Below, piece by piece: positions 45,102 to 54,839 of a stretch of DNA of 64,000 nucleotides. Each line of letters starts with the position of its first letter. The first letter of the stretch is position 1. Below the pieces are notes generated by a model that worked only from the letters and a program-made list of their open reading frames with translations, was not told the DNA's origin and did not search any database. The position numbers were made by a program, and so were the translations under genes. Origin of the DNA: Xanthomonas hortorum (GTDB lineage Bacteria; Pseudomonadota; Gammaproteobacteria; Xanthomonadales; Xanthomonadaceae); the NCBI RefSeq assembly GCF_024339125.1, contig NZ_CP101417.1, positions 744,001 to 808,000 of the forward strand. The letters are read 5' to 3'.

Positions 45102-47930
45102 ATGCCTTTTTCGTTGGAAATCCTGCTCGCGCTGCCCTTCGTGATGGCGGCCGCCACCGCGCTGTTCTGGCGCACCTCCCGTTCGATCACTGCGTGGTTG
45201 GCTGCGGCCGCGCCGTTGGGCGGGCTGCTGATCCTGGCGATGCTGACACCGGCGGTACTGCGCGGTGAAGTGATCCACAGCGAACATGCGTGGTTGCCGC
45301 AAATCGGTTTGCTGTTCTCGCTGCGGCTCGATGGCCTGGCATGGATGTTCGCATTACTGGTGCTGGGCATCGGCGCGCTGGTGGTGATGTATGCGCATTA
45401 CTACCTGAGCGCACGCGACAGCGCCTCGCGCTTTTTCGCCTATCTCATGCTGTTCATGGGCGCAATGCTCGGCATGGTGTTGTCGGGCAACCTGCTGTTG
45501 CTGATGGTGTTCTGGGAACTCACCAGCATCAGCTCGTTCCTGTTGATCGGCTTCTGGTCGCACCGCAAGGACGCGCGCGAGGGCGCGCGCATGGCCTTCG
45601 TGTTGACCGCTGGTGGCGGCCTGGCGCTGCTGGGCGGCATCTTGATGATCGGCCGCATTGTCGGCAGTTTTCAGCTGGATGCGGTGTTGGCAGCCGGCGA
45701 TCTCATTCGCGCCAGCCCACTGTATCCGTATGCGTTGTGCCTGGTGCTGCTGGGGATTTTCACCAAGAGCGCGCAGTTTCCGTTCCACTTCTGGCTGCCA
45801 CATGCGATGGCCGCGCCGACGCCGGTCTCGGCCTACCTGCACTCGGCCACGATGGTAAAGGCCGGTGTGTTTTTGCTGGCGCGTCTGCACCCGGCACTGG
45901 CCGGCACCGATCTGTTTTTCTATACGGTCACCAGCATCGGCGCGATCACGCTGTTGCTGGGTGCCTGGCATGCGATCTTTCAGCACGATCTCAAAGGCGT
46001 GCTGGCGTATTCGACCATTTCGCATCTGGGCTTGATCACGATGCTGTTCGGCTTGTCAACACCGATGGCGGTGGTGGCCGGCGTGTTCCACATCCTCAAC
46101 CACGCGGTGTTCAAGGCCTCGTTGTTCATGGCCGCCGGCATCATCGACCACGAGACCGGCACGCGCGACATGCGCAAGCTGGGCAATCTGCGCCGCCTGA
46201 TGCCATTCACCAGCGCGCTGGCGATCATCGCCTCGTTGGCGATGGCCGGCGTTCCGCTGCTCAACGGCTTCTTGTCGAAGGAAATGTTCTTTGCCGTCGC
46301 ACTGGAAACCGAAGCGCCGCAGGCGATGCGTGTGTTGGCCAGCATCGCTGCGCTGCTGGCCGGTCTGCTTGGCGTGGCTTACAGCCTGCGCTTTGTGCAC
46401 GACACTTTTTTCGGCGAAGGTCCGCGCGATCTGGACACCACCCCGCACGAGCCGCCGCGCTGGATGAAGATTCCGGTGGAGGTACTGGTGCTGATCTGCG
46501 TGGCGGTGGGCATCGTGCCGGCATGGACCATCGCGCCAGTGCTACGCGCCGGTGCAAGTGCGATCCTTGGCGACAGGTTGCCCGACTACAGCCTGGCCCT
46601 GTGGCATGGCTGGAACTGGCCATTGGCGATGAGCATCGCCGGTATGGTGGGTGGCACGCTGTTGTACATGGCGCTGCGCCGCACGCTGGACCTGTATGCG
46701 ATCCAGAACCGCTCGCCAGGCAAAGCGCTGTTCAACTGGAATCTTCGCGCACTGTATGCCGCCACCGCGCGCATGACCGATGCGGTCACCAACGGCAATC
46801 TGCAACGCATGCTGATGTTGCTGGTGTTGAGTGCGGTGGTGGTGGCGCTGGTCCCGTTCCTGCAAGGCGGCACGCTGCCGGCCTGGCCTGCCCCCACGCC
46901 GATGCCGCTGCTGGGCTGGACGGTGTGGCTGCTGATGATCGCCTGCGCGCTGGGTAGTCTGTTCCTGTACAAGCAGCGCCTGCTGGCGGTGCTGGTGCTC
47001 GGCGGCACCGGCCTGGCGGTCAGCCTGACCTTCGTGTTCCTGTCGGCACCGGACCTTGCGTTGACGCAGTTGCTGGTGGAGATGGTGACGCTGGTGCTGA
47101 TGCTGCTGGCGATGAATTACCTGCCCGAGCGCTCGTTGCCCGAGCCTGCGCGCTTGCGCAAGATCCGCGATGCCGCCATTGCCATCGTCGGTGGCGCCGG
47201 CCTGGCTGCCCTGGCCTACACCTTGATGACACAGCCCAGCCACACCGTGGCAGGGGAAATGCTGCATCGTGCGCTGCCGGAAGCGTACGGCCACAACGTG
47301 GTCAACGTGATCCTGGTGGATTTCCGCGGGTTCGATACCTTCGGCGAGATCACCGTGTTCGCCATTGCCGGGCTGGTGGTGCATGCACTGCTGCGGCGCT
47401 CGCGCATGGCGCCGGAGCGCAGCATGCCGGGGCCGCCGATCAAGTTGCCGGTGCCGGCCGATCTGGCGCAGATCATGTTCCCGCTCACGCTGACGGTGTC
47501 GTTGTTTCTGTTCCTGCGCGGCCATAACGCGCCCGGTGGCGGCTTCATCGCCGGCCTGGTGCTGGCGGTGCCGTTGCTGATGCAGTACGTGATCCAGGGC
47601 ACCGCCTCGGTGGAATCGCGCTTCGGTTTCGACTACATCCGCCTGATCGGCATCGGGCTGTTGTTCGCACTGGTCAGCGGTGCAGGGTCGCTGCTGTTCG
47701 GCATGCCGTTCTTGAGCAGCGGGCATGTGGAGATTCCGTTGCCGCTATTGGGTGAGCTGGAACTGGCCAGCGCGCTGGGTTTCGATATCGGCGTGTATCT
47801 GGTGGTGTTCGGCGCGGCGATGTTGATGCTGTCGATGATGGGCACGATCAAACCTTCGCGCACGCGCAGTTCGCAGCGCGGCGAGATCGACCCCACCCAA
47901 CGTTCGACACGCACCGCGGAGCAGCATTGA
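45102..47930 (+). CDS. mrpA: Na+(K+)/H+ antiporter subunit MrpA (fused A/B)
   Basis: The 942-aa inner-membrane protein is homologous to complex I NuoL in residues about 1-500, with the FWELTSISSFLLIGFWSHRKDAREGA motif holding the conserved Glu, FPFHFWLPHAMAAPTPVSAYLHSATMVKAG, and HAVFKASLFMAAGIIDHETGTRD. It continues with a DUF4040 region (SAPDLALTQLLVEMVTLVLMLLAMNYLP) and an MrpB domain at the end (LFLRGHNAPGGGFIAGLVLAV). The fusion makes a six-gene operon, A/B-C-D-E-F-G. The complex exports Na+ or K+ for pH and salt tolerance. The start is at MPFSLEILLAL; the gene ends in TGATG with mrpC. Confidence 0.93.
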   Translation: MPFSLEILLALPFVMAAATALFWRTSRSITAWLAAAAPLGGLLILAMLTPAVLRGEVIHSEHAWLPQIGLLFSLRLDGLAWMFALLVLGIGALVVMYAHYYLSARDSASRFFAYLMLFMGAMLGMVLSGNLLLLMVFWELTSISSFLLIGFWSHRKDAREGARMAFVLTAGGGLALLGGILMIGRIVGSFQLDAVLAAGDLIRASPLYPYALCLVLLGIFTKSAQFPFHFWLPHAMAAPTPVSAYLHSATMVKAGVFLLARLHPALAGTDLFFYTVTSIGAITLLLGAWHAIFQHDLKGVLAYSTISHLGLITMLFGLSTPMAVVAGVFHILNHAVFKASLFMAAGIIDHETGTRDMRKLGNLRRLMPFTSALAIIASLAMAGVPLLNGFLSKEMFFAVALETEAPQAMRVLASIAALLAGLLGVAYSLRFVHDTFFGEGPRDLDTTPHEPPRWMKIPVEVLVLICVAVGIVPAWTIAPVLRAGASAILGDRLPDYSLALWHGWNWPLAMSIAGMVGGTLLYMALRRTLDLYAIQNRSPGKALFNWNLRALYAATARMTDAVTNGNLQRMLMLLVLSAVVVALVPFLQGGTLPAWPAPTPMPLLGWTVWLLMIACALGSLFLYKQRLLAVLVLGGTGLAVSLTFVFLSAPDLALTQLLVEMVTLVLMLLAMNYLPERSLPEPARLRKIRDAAIAIVGGAGLAALAYTLMTQPSHTVAGEMLHRALPEAYGHNVVNVILVDFRGFDTFGEITVFAIAGLVVHALLRRSRMAPERSMPGPPIKLPVPADLAQIMFPLTLTVSLFLFLRGHNAPGGGFIAGLVLAVPLLMQYVIQGTASVESRFGFDYIRLIGIGLLFALVSGAGSLLFGMPFLSSGHVEIPLPLLGELELASALGFDIGVYLVVFGAAMLMLSMMGTIKPSRTRSSQRGEIDPTQRSTRTAEQH

Positions 47931-48304
47931 TGGAACTGGCACTGGCAAGCGCGATCGGCGTCCTCACTGCATTGGCGATCTACCTGTTGCTGCGCGCGCG
48001 CAGCTTCGATGTGATCCTGGGGATGACCTTCCTGTCGTATGCGACCAACCTGCTGATCTTCGCCGGCGGGCGCGTGCGTAGCGGTCAGGCGCCGGTGTTG
48101 CGCGACGACGTGCCCGCCGATCTGATGCACTACACCGATCCGTTGCCGCAGGCGCTGGTGTTGACTGCGATCGTGATCGCCTTTGCGATGACTGCAGTGA
48201 GCCTGGTGCTGGCGATCCGTAGCCGCAGCGATAACGGCAGCGATCATGTGGATGCGCACGAAGATGCCACTACCGGGTTGGACACGCGCGAGGCGCGGCG
48301 ATGA
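47930..48304 (+). CDS. mrpC: Antiporter subunit MrpC (NuoK-like)
   Basis: The 124-aa protein has three membrane helices typical of MrpC/NuoK (ALASAIGVLTALAIYLLLRARSFDVILG; TDPLPQALVLTAIVIAFAMTAV). The ATG at 47930 overlaps the mrpA stop (TGATG). The C-terminus is polar and acidic (DHVDAHEDATTGLD). It overlaps mrpD by 4 nt (ATGA). Confidence 0.92.
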   Translation: MELALASAIGVLTALAIYLLLRARSFDVILGMTFLSYATNLLIFAGGRVRSGQAPVLRDDVPADLMHYTDPLPQALVLTAIVIAFAMTAVSLVLAIRSRSDNGSDHVDAHEDATTGLDTREARR

Positions 48305-49845
48305 ATCATCTGCTGATCCTGCCGATCCTGATCCCGATGCTGGGTGCGTCTGCGTCGCTGTTTGTCGAGCATCGTCGCTATGGGCCACGCGTGCAGCGCA
48401 CGGTGGCGTGGGTGAGCATGGCCTTGCTGGCTGCGGCAGTGATCGCGCTGTTCGCGCGCGCCGCCGAAGGCGAGGTCCTGGTGTATCTGCTGGGCGATTG
48501 GCCGGCACGCATCGGCATCGTGTTGATGGGCGACCGCTTGTCGGCGTGGATGTTGTTGACCACTTTAATGTTGGGCTCGGCCTGCCTGCTGCATGCGTGT
48601 GCCGGCTGGGACCGCCGCGCGCCACATTTCCATGCCTTGTTCCAGTTCCAGTTGATGGGTTTGAACGGTGCGTTCCTGACCGGCGACATCTTCAACCTGT
48701 TCGTGTTCTTCGAAGTGATGCTGATCGCTTCCTACGGGTTATTGCTCAGCGGCGGGCGCGGCTTGCAGATGCGCGTGGGCCTGCATTACGTGGTGTTCAA
48801 CGTGTGTGCGTCGACCTTGTTCCTGGTCGCGCTGGGTTTGTTGTTCGGTGTGTTCGGCACGCTCAACATGGCCGAGCTGTCGCAACGCATCGCCGAGCTG
48901 CCGGCGCAGGATGTGCCGCTGGCCAAAGCTGCATTGGGATTGTTGCTGCTGGTGTTCTGCAGCAAGGCCGCGTTGCTGCCGTTGTATCTGTGGCTGCCGG
49001 AAACTTACTCGCGTGCGCCGGCCGCGGTGGCCGCGTTGTTCGCGATCATGACCAAGGTCGGGCTGTACGCCACGCTGAGGGTGTCGTCGCTGTGGTTCGG
49101 CGCCGGTGCCGGCGCACTGCAGGGCTTCGGTCGGCACGCGCTGCTGTGGTTGGGTATCGCCACGCTGGTGATGGCCGCCATCGGGGTGATGGCGGCATCG
49201 CGGCTGCGGGTGATGGTGTCGTATCTGGTGGTGTTTTCGGCGGCGACCTTGTTCATCGCGTTCTCGCTGGACGATGCCGGCGCCTTGGGTGCGGGGCTGT
49301 ATTACCTGCCGCATAGCAGTTTCGTGGCGGCTGCGTTGTTCATGGTGTCGGATCTGATCCGCCGGCGGCGCGGCAGTGCCAGCGATCGCAAGGAAGTGGT
49401 CGCGCCACTGCCACGGCGTGGGATGCCCGGCACGATGTTCATGATCGCCGCAGTGGCGGTGGCCGGCTTGCCGCCGTTGTCCGGCTTTCTGGCCAAAGCG
49501 GCGTTGCTGCAGCATGTGCCCGATGGTCTGGTCGCGCCGGTCTGGGCCGCGATCCTCGGCAGCAGCTTGTTGGTGGTGATCGGACTGACGCGTGCCGGCG
49601 TGCGCCTGTTCTGGCGCGTACCCGAAGCCGTGGAAGATGTGCCGGAGCTGCAACCGCAACGGCGTGGCCGCATGCGCCCGGTGGAAACCGCCGCCACCGT
49701 GTTGCTGCTCAGTGGCCTGGTGGCGATGACGGTGGGCGCCGGTCCGTTGATGCGTTACACCGATGCGGCCGGCGCGCAGCTGCGCGACCCCGGTGCGTAT
49801 GTGGAACAGGTGCGTGCCACCACACCGCAACGGAGGCAACCATGA
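48301..49845 (+). CDS. mrpD: Antiporter subunit MrpD (NuoN-like)
   Basis: The 514-aa protein belongs to the NuoM/N antiporter-like group: LTGDIFNLFVFFEVMLIASYGLLLSGG holds the conserved Glu, KAALLPLYLWLPETYSRAPAAVAALFAIMTKVGLYATLR holds Lys residues, and SYLVVFSAATLFIAFSL and LPPLSGFLAKAALLQ complete the set. It forms a proton/cation channel half with MrpA. Start and stop overlap the neighbours by 4 nt each. Confidence 0.94.
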   Translation: MNHLLILPILIPMLGASASLFVEHRRYGPRVQRTVAWVSMALLAAAVIALFARAAEGEVLVYLLGDWPARIGIVLMGDRLSAWMLLTTLMLGSACLLHACAGWDRRAPHFHALFQFQLMGLNGAFLTGDIFNLFVFFEVMLIASYGLLLSGGRGLQMRVGLHYVVFNVCASTLFLVALGLLFGVFGTLNMAELSQRIAELPAQDVPLAKAALGLLLLVFCSKAALLPLYLWLPETYSRAPAAVAALFAIMTKVGLYATLRVSSLWFGAGAGALQGFGRHALLWLGIATLVMAAIGVMAASRLRVMVSYLVVFSAATLFIAFSLDDAGALGAGLYYLPHSSFVAAALFMVSDLIRRRRGSASDRKEVVAPLPRRGMPGTMFMIAAVAVAGLPPLSGFLAKAALLQHVPDGLVAPVWAAILGSSLLVVIGLTRAGVRLFWRVPEAVEDVPELQPQRRGRMRPVETAATVLLLSGLVAMTVGAGPLMRYTDAAGAQLRDPGAYVEQVRATTPQRRQP

Positions 49846-50348
49846 GCGCGCGTGTGCCGCTGCGGCGGCGGATGTTTCCATCGGCACCATTGAGCGTGAT
49901 GGTGTTCGTGTTCTGGTTGCTGCTCAGCGACAGCTTCGGGCCGCAGCAGTGGGTGCTCGGCTTATTGCTGGGCTGGGTGGTGCCGATCTTCGCGGCACGA
50001 CTGGACCGCGAGTTTGCGCAGATCGGTTCACTACGTTCGGTGCCGCGCATGCTGCTGGTGGCCGCAGGCGATATCGTGCGCTCCAACATCAAGGTGGCCG
50101 GCCAGGTGCTCGGCCCGGAGTCGCGCATCCATCCCGGTTTCATCTGGGTGCCGCTGGATATCGCCAACATCCATGGCATCGCCGCGCTGACCAGCATGAT
50201 CACGCTCACCCCCGGCACGGTGTCGGCGGCGCTCTCGGACGACCGTAAATATCTGCTGGTGCACGTGCTGCATCTGGACGATCCGGACGCGTTGATCGCC
50301 GAGATCAAGACCCGCTACGAGAAGCCCCTGATGGAGATCTTTCCATGA
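49842..50348 (+). CDS. mrpE: Antiporter subunit MrpE
   Basis: The 168-aa MrpE-type protein has two N-terminal helices (VMVFVFWLLLSD; WVLGLLLGWVVPIFAAR) and a cytosolic domain with the conserved ITLTPGTVSAALSDDRKYLLVHVLHLDD motif. It is needed for assembly of the Mrp complex. It overlaps mrpD and mrpF by ATGA. Confidence 0.93.
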   Translation: MSARVPLRRRMFPSAPLSVMVFVFWLLLSDSFGPQQWVLGLLLGWVVPIFAARLDREFAQIGSLRSVPRMLLVAAGDIVRSNIKVAGQVLGPESRIHPGFIWVPLDIANIHGIAALTSMITLTPGTVSAALSDDRKYLLVHVLHLDDPDALIAEIKTRYEKPLMEIFP

Positions 50349-50629
50349 CCGGCCACATGTTCATCGAATCGACCATCGTCATCTGCATGCACGCGGTGGG
50401 TCTGGCCATGCTGATGGCGCTATGGCGATTGCTGCGGGGCCCCTCCGTGCCCGATCGCATTCTTGCGTTGGACACGCTCTCCATCACCGCCATCGCCGAG
50501 CTGATGCTGCTGGGCATGTACCTGGATTCGCCGATCTACTTCGAAGCCGCGCTGGTGATCGCAATGCTTGGCTTCGGCAGCACCGTGGTGCTCAGTAAAT
50601 ATGTCTTGCGCCGGGACATCGTCGAATGA
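50345..50629 (+). CDS. mrpF: Antiporter subunit MrpF
   Basis: The 94-aa protein has three membrane helices and the MrpF signature LLRGPSVPDRILALDTLSITAIAELMLLG (with the Asp residues). It overlaps both neighbours by 4 nt. Normal length for the family. Confidence 0.93.
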   Translation: MTGHMFIESTIVICMHAVGLAMLMALWRLLRGPSVPDRILALDTLSITAIAELMLLGMYLDSPIYFEAALVIAMLGFGSTVVLSKYVLRRDIVE

Positions 50630-51045
50630 TCGCCCTGACCGAATACCTGCTGAGCGCTTTGTTGCTGGTCGGCACGTTCTTCATCCTGATCGGCGCGCTC
50701 GGGCTGGTGAAGCTGTCTGACTTTTTCAAGCGCCTGCATGCGCCGACCAAGGCCAGCACCTTGGGGGTGGGCTGCGTGCTGCTGGCATCGGTGGGCTATC
50801 ACCTGTTTTTAGGCGTGGACCCGCAACCGCGCGAGTTGCTGATCACCGTCTTTTTGTTCATCACCGCACCGATCAGCGCGCACATGATGGCCAAGGCGGC
50901 GCTGTCGCTGATGATGGAAAACCGCCCGGAAGTGCCGAACAAGAGCGAGATGCGCGAGGAAGGATTACCGCAGGTGCAGGGCGATGTCGGCGAGAACGAA
51001 GAAACCGAGAAACAGCATCTGGGGCCAGAGTCGGAGCAGCACTAG
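50626..51045 (+). CDS. mrpG: Antiporter subunit MrpG
   Basis: The 139-aa protein has MrpG features: LLVGTFFILIGALGLVKLSDFFKRLHAPTKASTLGVGCVLLASVGY and FITAPISAHMMAKAAL, three membrane helices and a charged Glu-rich C-terminal tail (about 105-139) longer than in many MrpG proteins. It is the last gene of the operon; no strong terminator was seen before the convergent lipoprotein gene. Confidence 0.92.
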   Translation: MIALTEYLLSALLLVGTFFILIGALGLVKLSDFFKRLHAPTKASTLGVGCVLLASVGYHLFLGVDPQPRELLITVFLFITAPISAHMMAKAALSLMMENRPEVPNKSEMREEGLPQVQGDVGENEETEKQHLGPESEQH

Positions 51046-51121
51046 GCGTTGAACTGAGGCCTCGAAAGGCGGGTGATCGACTGAGCTGCACCAGGCGTTC
51101 GAACGCGATCCGGCAAGCGCT

Positions 51122-51772
51122 TCAGCCACAGCCTTCGACATAATCCACCTGCGGCAGCTGCCCTACCCGCCAGTTGGTCACCCTGCCCTGGGCATCGGTT
51201 TCGAACACCAGCGCCGACTGTGCCGCCGCATCGGCAAAGCGCAGGCTGAGCGCCCCGGGGACGTATTTGTGCGGCTGCTCGGTCAGGCCATCGGGATACA
51301 GCGCGCGCAACTGCGTCAGCGTCATGCCGACCTTGCCGCCACCGGGTGCGAGTTCCTTGGGCTCGCTGGTCTGATAGCGCACAAAGTGGTCGCCCTCGAA
51401 CATGAAACCGAAACGGCGCGCGTCGTCGGCCCACTGCGGCCGTAGCAGATAGCAACCGCCATCGCTTGCCGCTTCGCCGCGCAAGTCGCCGCCCCAGGCA
51501 GCATGCGCCTGCGCCGCGTCCATGCCCAGGCGCAGATCGCCGTAGCCGTCCAGACGCGCGAGTGCGGCAGGGTCCTGACGCAGTTGCGGCGGAAACGTGC
51601 CGGCGGGCGCGGTGGCGGGTGGCACCTCGCCAGGCGGCTGGTCGTTGGGGGCTGCGGGGACAGGCACTTGCTCCGCGTTAGCTGCCTCAACCGTGATTCT
51701 GGAGTCGTCGGCGCGATTGCAGCCGGCCAGTAACAGCAGTGCGCCCATCAAACCAAGCAGTCTGGATGTCAT
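51122..51772 (-). CDS. Lipoprotein of unknown function
   Basis: The 216-aa protein has lipobox LLLLAGC (MTSRLLGLMGALLLLAGCNRADDSR), a Pro-rich linker, and a globular part with LDGYGDLRLGMDAAQAHAAWGG, GCYLLRPQWADDARRFGFMFEGDHFVRYQ and KVGMTLTQLRALYPDGL, a repeated beta-alpha pattern. The layout recurs in Xanthomonas lipoproteins of no known function. Start chosen at the signal peptide; the longer frame is not credible. Confidence 0.75.
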   Translation of the reverse strand: MTSRLLGLMGALLLLAGCNRADDSRITVEAANAEQVPVPAAPNDQPPGEVPPATAPAGTFPPQLRQDPAALARLDGYGDLRLGMDAAQAHAAWGGDLRGEAASDGGCYLLRPQWADDARRFGFMFEGDHFVRYQTSEPKELAPGGGKVGMTLTQLRALYPDGLTEQPHKYVPGALSLRFADAAAQSALVFETDAQGRVTNWRVGQLPQVDYVEGCG

Positions 51773-51946
51773 GCGTGCGTTCCTTATGGCTCCGCGACAG
51801 CCTACACAGCGCGCAGCGCGGTGATGTGCAGAACGCTGTGACCATTGCCGGCGTGACCATATTGCCGGTGTGACCATTGCGTCTTGCCGATGTCATCGGC
51901 GCTTCATTGGCTGCGGTCACGCTGACGGCTTCGCAGGACTGCCACC

Positions 51947-52501
51947 ATGACCCCACGCAAGACCGAACTCGCTGTCACCGCGCTGCAGTCGCACCGCAGC
52001 CCCCTCACGTTGTTGCAGCGGCGCACCCTGATCCTGGCCGATGGCCAGCGCGACCTGGCGACGCTGGCGCAGTTGCTGGGCGGCAATGCCGCCACGCTGG
52101 TGCAGACCTTGTGTGCGATGGGATATCTGCAGCTGGGTGAAGCGGATGCAGGTGCGGGTAGCGCGGATAGTGCGTCCGGCACGTCCGCTGCGACAGAGCC
52201 GACGCCCGCTGCGCCCGTGCAACTGCCGGATGCGCAGCAGACCGAAGAAGACTTGCAGCGTCAGCGGCGGCGCGCGGCCACCAATGCACGGCTGTATCTG
52301 CTCGACATCCTGCAACTGCAACGCAACCCCGCCGCTGCCGCGTTGCACCGTCAGCTGCAGGCCGCCCGCGCGGAAGACGCCATCGGTGCCGCCATTGCCG
52401 AGGCGCTACGCGAACTGCCGCAGATCACCTCGGCAACCTACGCCGAACGCGTGCGTGCACGCATCGGCGAGTTGCTGCCGGATACGTTGCAGGCGGCATG
52501 A
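51947..52501 (+). CDS. Hypothetical helical protein
   Basis: The 184-aa protein is soluble and mostly helical. The N-terminal part reads like a PatZ/winged-helix-type fold (LTLLQRRTLILADGQRDLATLAQLLGGNAATLVQTLCAMGYLQL), followed by an Ala/Thr-rich linker (about 65-95) and an Arg/Ala/Leu-rich helical part that could form a coiled coil. I do not recognise its family. It is divergent from the lipoprotein gene 174 bp away. Confidence 0.6.
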   Translation: MTPRKTELAVTALQSHRSPLTLLQRRTLILADGQRDLATLAQLLGGNAATLVQTLCAMGYLQLGEADAGAGSADSASGTSAATEPTPAAPVQLPDAQQTEEDLQRQRRRAATNARLYLLDILQLQRNPAAAALHRQLQAARAEDAIGAAIAEALRELPQITSATYAERVRARIGELLPDTLQAA

Positions 52502-52823
52502 TCCAGCAGCGGTATCCAGCCGCAATGGGTAGCGCGAGCGGTGCGCCCTGATATCACCCTGGGCTAGCTGCGGGCTTGAAGCGATCCATATCACCACTGC
52601 TGCTCACCGCCAGCCGGCACGGTCATTGCTCAATGCGGCATCGTCCCTTCGTGCGCACCGTTTTGCCCAGCAAGGCGAACGATGCCACGCCACTGGCCGT
52701 ATCGGAACGCGGTTCAGCGCGCTGCAACTGCAACTGCGCGAACGGGATGGCGAAAGTCATGCGTGCTGCCCGCAACCGCCTGCCGAGCGCCCGCGACTTC
52801 TTATCAGACGCTCTGACATCGCA
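52502..52823. other. Intergenic region downstream of hmgA
   Basis: In these 322 bp between the hypothetical gene and the end of hmgA I see no gene, repeat or strong hairpin. The longer plus-strand frame through here overlaps hmgA antisense and is a shadow. Confidence 0.4.
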
Positions 52824-54128
52824 TCATTCCGAGGTCGGCAGCTGAAACGCCGCACGCAAGCCCGACCAGCACTGCTGATAATCGCCCTGTCGATGCGCCG
52901 CCTGCAGCGCTTGCCCGGTAGGACGCAATACCGCACGCGTCTCGAACATGAAAGCCATGGTCTCGGTGATCACATCCGGGCGGGTCAGATCCGCATGCGA
53001 GGCCTTGTCGAAGGTTGCCGCGTCCGGGCCGTGCCCGCTCATGCAGTTGTGCAGCGATGCCCCGCCCGGCGCGAAGCCGTCGGCCTTGGCATCGTAGACA
53101 CCGTGCACCAGGCCCATGAACTCGCTGGCCACGTTGCGATGGAACCACGGTGGGCGAAAGGTATGCTGCGCCACCAGCCAGCGCGGCGGGAAGATCGCAA
53201 AATCCATGTTCGCCGTGCCATGCGTGTCGCTGGGCGAGGTCAGCACGGTGAAGATGCTGGGGTCCGGATGATCGAAGCTGATCGAGCCGATGGCGTTGAA
53301 GCGGCGCAGATCGTAGCGGTACGGCGCGTAGTTGCCATGCCAGGCCACCACGTCCAGCGGCGAGTGATCGATGTCTGCGCGCCACAGATGGCCCTGGAAT
53401 TTGGCCACCAGCTCGAACGCACCTTCGCGCTGTTCGTAGGCGGCATGCGGTGTTTCGAAATCACGCCCGTTGGCCAGCCCGTTCGAGCCGATCGGGCCCA
53501 GGTCGGGTAGGCGCAGCAGGCCGCCGAAGTTCTCGCAGACATAGCCGCGCGCGTTGCCGTCCGGCAGCTCGACGCGAAACCGCATACCGCGCGGTATCAC
53601 CCCGATCTGCTGCGGCTCCAGCTCCAGCACGCCCAGCTCGGTGTGGATACGCAGGCGGCCGAGCTGCGGCACCAGCAGCAACTCGCCATCGGCATCGTAG
53701 AAAAAGCGATCGCGCATGGAGGCGTTGGCCGCATACAGATGCACGGCAACACCGGACATGGTCTCCGGCCCGCCGTTGCCCGCCATCGTGTACAGACCAT
53801 CGATGAAATCGGTCGGCGTGGACGGCAATGGCAATGGACTCCAACGCAGCTGGTCCGGTGGCACCGGGCCGCTGCCGAAGTCGTTGTGGAAGGCGGATTG
53901 CTCGATCAACGAGAACGCGCCATGCACCGCCGCCGGACGGATGCGATACAGCCAACTGCGCCGATTTTCGCCACGCGGCGCAGTAAACGCCGTGCCGGAC
54001 AACTGTTCGGCGTACAACCCGTGCGCCACCCGCTGCGGCGAGTTCTGGCCGACCGGCAAGGTGTCGGCTACTGCCTCGCTGGCGAATTCATTGCCGAAGC
54101 CGGTCATGTAACGCTGGTCGTTGTGCAT
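52824..54128 (-). CDS. hmgA: Homogentisate 1,2-dioxygenase
   Basis: The 434-aa enzyme opens the homogentisate ring in tyrosine/phenylalanine breakdown. Family blocks: [46 protein letters not shown], and the iron-binding region [44 protein letters not shown], with the His, Glu and His ligands in place. Start at [10 protein letters not shown]. hppD, the preceding enzyme of the pathway, lies 700 bp upstream on the same strand, with a DUF559 gene between them. If the pathway is blocked here, homogentisate polymerises to a brown pigment. Confidence 0.96.
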   Translation of the reverse strand: MHNDQRYMTGFGNEFASEAVADTLPVGQNSPQRVAHGLYAEQLSGTAFTAPRGENRRSWLYRIRPAAVHGAFSLIEQSAFHNDFGSGPVPPDQLRWSPLPLPSTPTDFIDGLYTMAGNGGPETMSGVAVHLYAANASMRDRFFYDADGELLLVPQLGRLRIHTELGVLELEPQQIGVIPRGMRFRVELPDGNARGYVCENFGGLLRLPDLGPIGSNGLANGRDFETPHAAYEQREGAFELVAKFQGHLWRADIDHSPLDVVAWHGNYAPYRYDLRRFNAIGSISFDHPDPSIFTVLTSPSDTHGTANMDFAIFPPRWLVAQHTFRPPWFHRNVASEFMGLVHGVYDAKADGFAPGGASLHNCMSGHGPDAATFDKASHADLTRPDVITETMAFMFETRAVLRPTGQALQAAHRQGDYQQCWSGLRAAFQLPTSE

Positions 54129-54163
54129 GGGTGCGTCCGGACTGGCCCCCACAGGGGCTGGAA

Positions 54164-54556
54164 TTAAGCCCCTCTCCCACCGGGAGAGGGGTTGGGGTGA
54201 GGGTACGGCGTAGCGACCATCTTGCAGATCGTCTCAACCACCGCATCCAGCGAAAACAACACATCGTTGTTCCAGAAGCGCAGCACTGTCCATCCCTTCG
54301 ATTGCAGCCACCGCGTCCTTGCCTGATCGCTGGATGCTTGGTGCTGCGATCCATCCAGCTCAACAACCAACGCCGCATCGATACAACAAAAATCTGCGAT
54401 GTACGGCGGAATCGGATGCTGACGTCTGAACTTGAAACCTTGTAGCTGATTGCTGCGTAGACAGCGCCAAAGTGCGCGCTCTGCGTCTGTCATCTCCGTG
54501 CGTAACGCACGCGCGTTGGTGAGTGCGACGGTGGGTAATGGTGGTTTGATTTTCAT
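54164..54556 (-). CDS. DUF559 (Vsr-like) endonuclease-fold protein
   Basis: The 130-aa protein has the DUF559 core: [57 protein letters not shown]...[21 protein letters not shown], resembling Vsr-type nucleases with the restriction-endonuclease-like Asp (IADFCC) and Glu-x-Asp (VVELDGSQH) residues. The last 15 codons ([14 protein letters not shown]) are encoded by a REP-like palindrome. Another inverted copy lies just upstream of the start. DUF559 proteins are frequent in Xanthomonas next to such repeats. The gene sits between hppD and hmgA, on the same strand. Confidence 0.8.
   Translation of the reverse strand: MKIKPPLPTVALTNARALRTEMTDAERALWRCLRSNQLQGFKFRRQHPIPPYIADFCCIDAALVVELDGSQHQASSDQARTRWLQSKGWTVLRFWNNDVLFSLDAVVETICKMVATPYPHPNPSPGGRGA
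54166..54204. repeat. REP-like palindromic repeat, copy B
   Basis: The element is AAGCCCCTCTCCC then an ACC spacer and GGGAGAGGGG TTGGGGTGAGGGT, the reverse complement orientation of copy A. It overlaps the 3' end of the DUF559 gene. Confidence 0.75.
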
Positions 54557-54567
54557 CGTTCCACCGT

Positions 54568-54606
54568 ACCCTCACCCCAACCCCTCTCCCGTGGGGAGAG
54601 GGGCTT
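54568..54606. repeat. REP-like palindromic repeat, copy C
   Basis: The element reads ACCCTCACCCCAACCCCTCT and continues CCCGTGGGGAGAGGGGCTT, 11 bp upstream of the DUF559 start codon. It is in inverted orientation to copy B, so the pair brackets the DUF559 gene. Confidence 0.75.
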
Positions 54607-54839
54607 CAGCAACGTACGTTTTCATCACTCTGTGTTGTCAGACACATGCGTTGCTTGGCGCGCGCGCAATTGGCTGCTACATGCGACTTGTCTGCGTAAT
54701 TCGCCTGATCCATACCAAAGCTGCGCCTGACTTAACAAGCTGCGGCGTTCGGCATCACAACGAGTGCCACTCAAACCCGCACCGACGCAGTTAATGGCAC
54801 CAACCATAAATCCCGAATAGCGAATCACCAATCCCAGAC

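Noticed and set aside
46542..47726. 394-aa Gln/His/Arg-rich frame on the minus strand
   Set aside because: Antisense to mrpA, composition typical of a shadow of membrane-protein codons.
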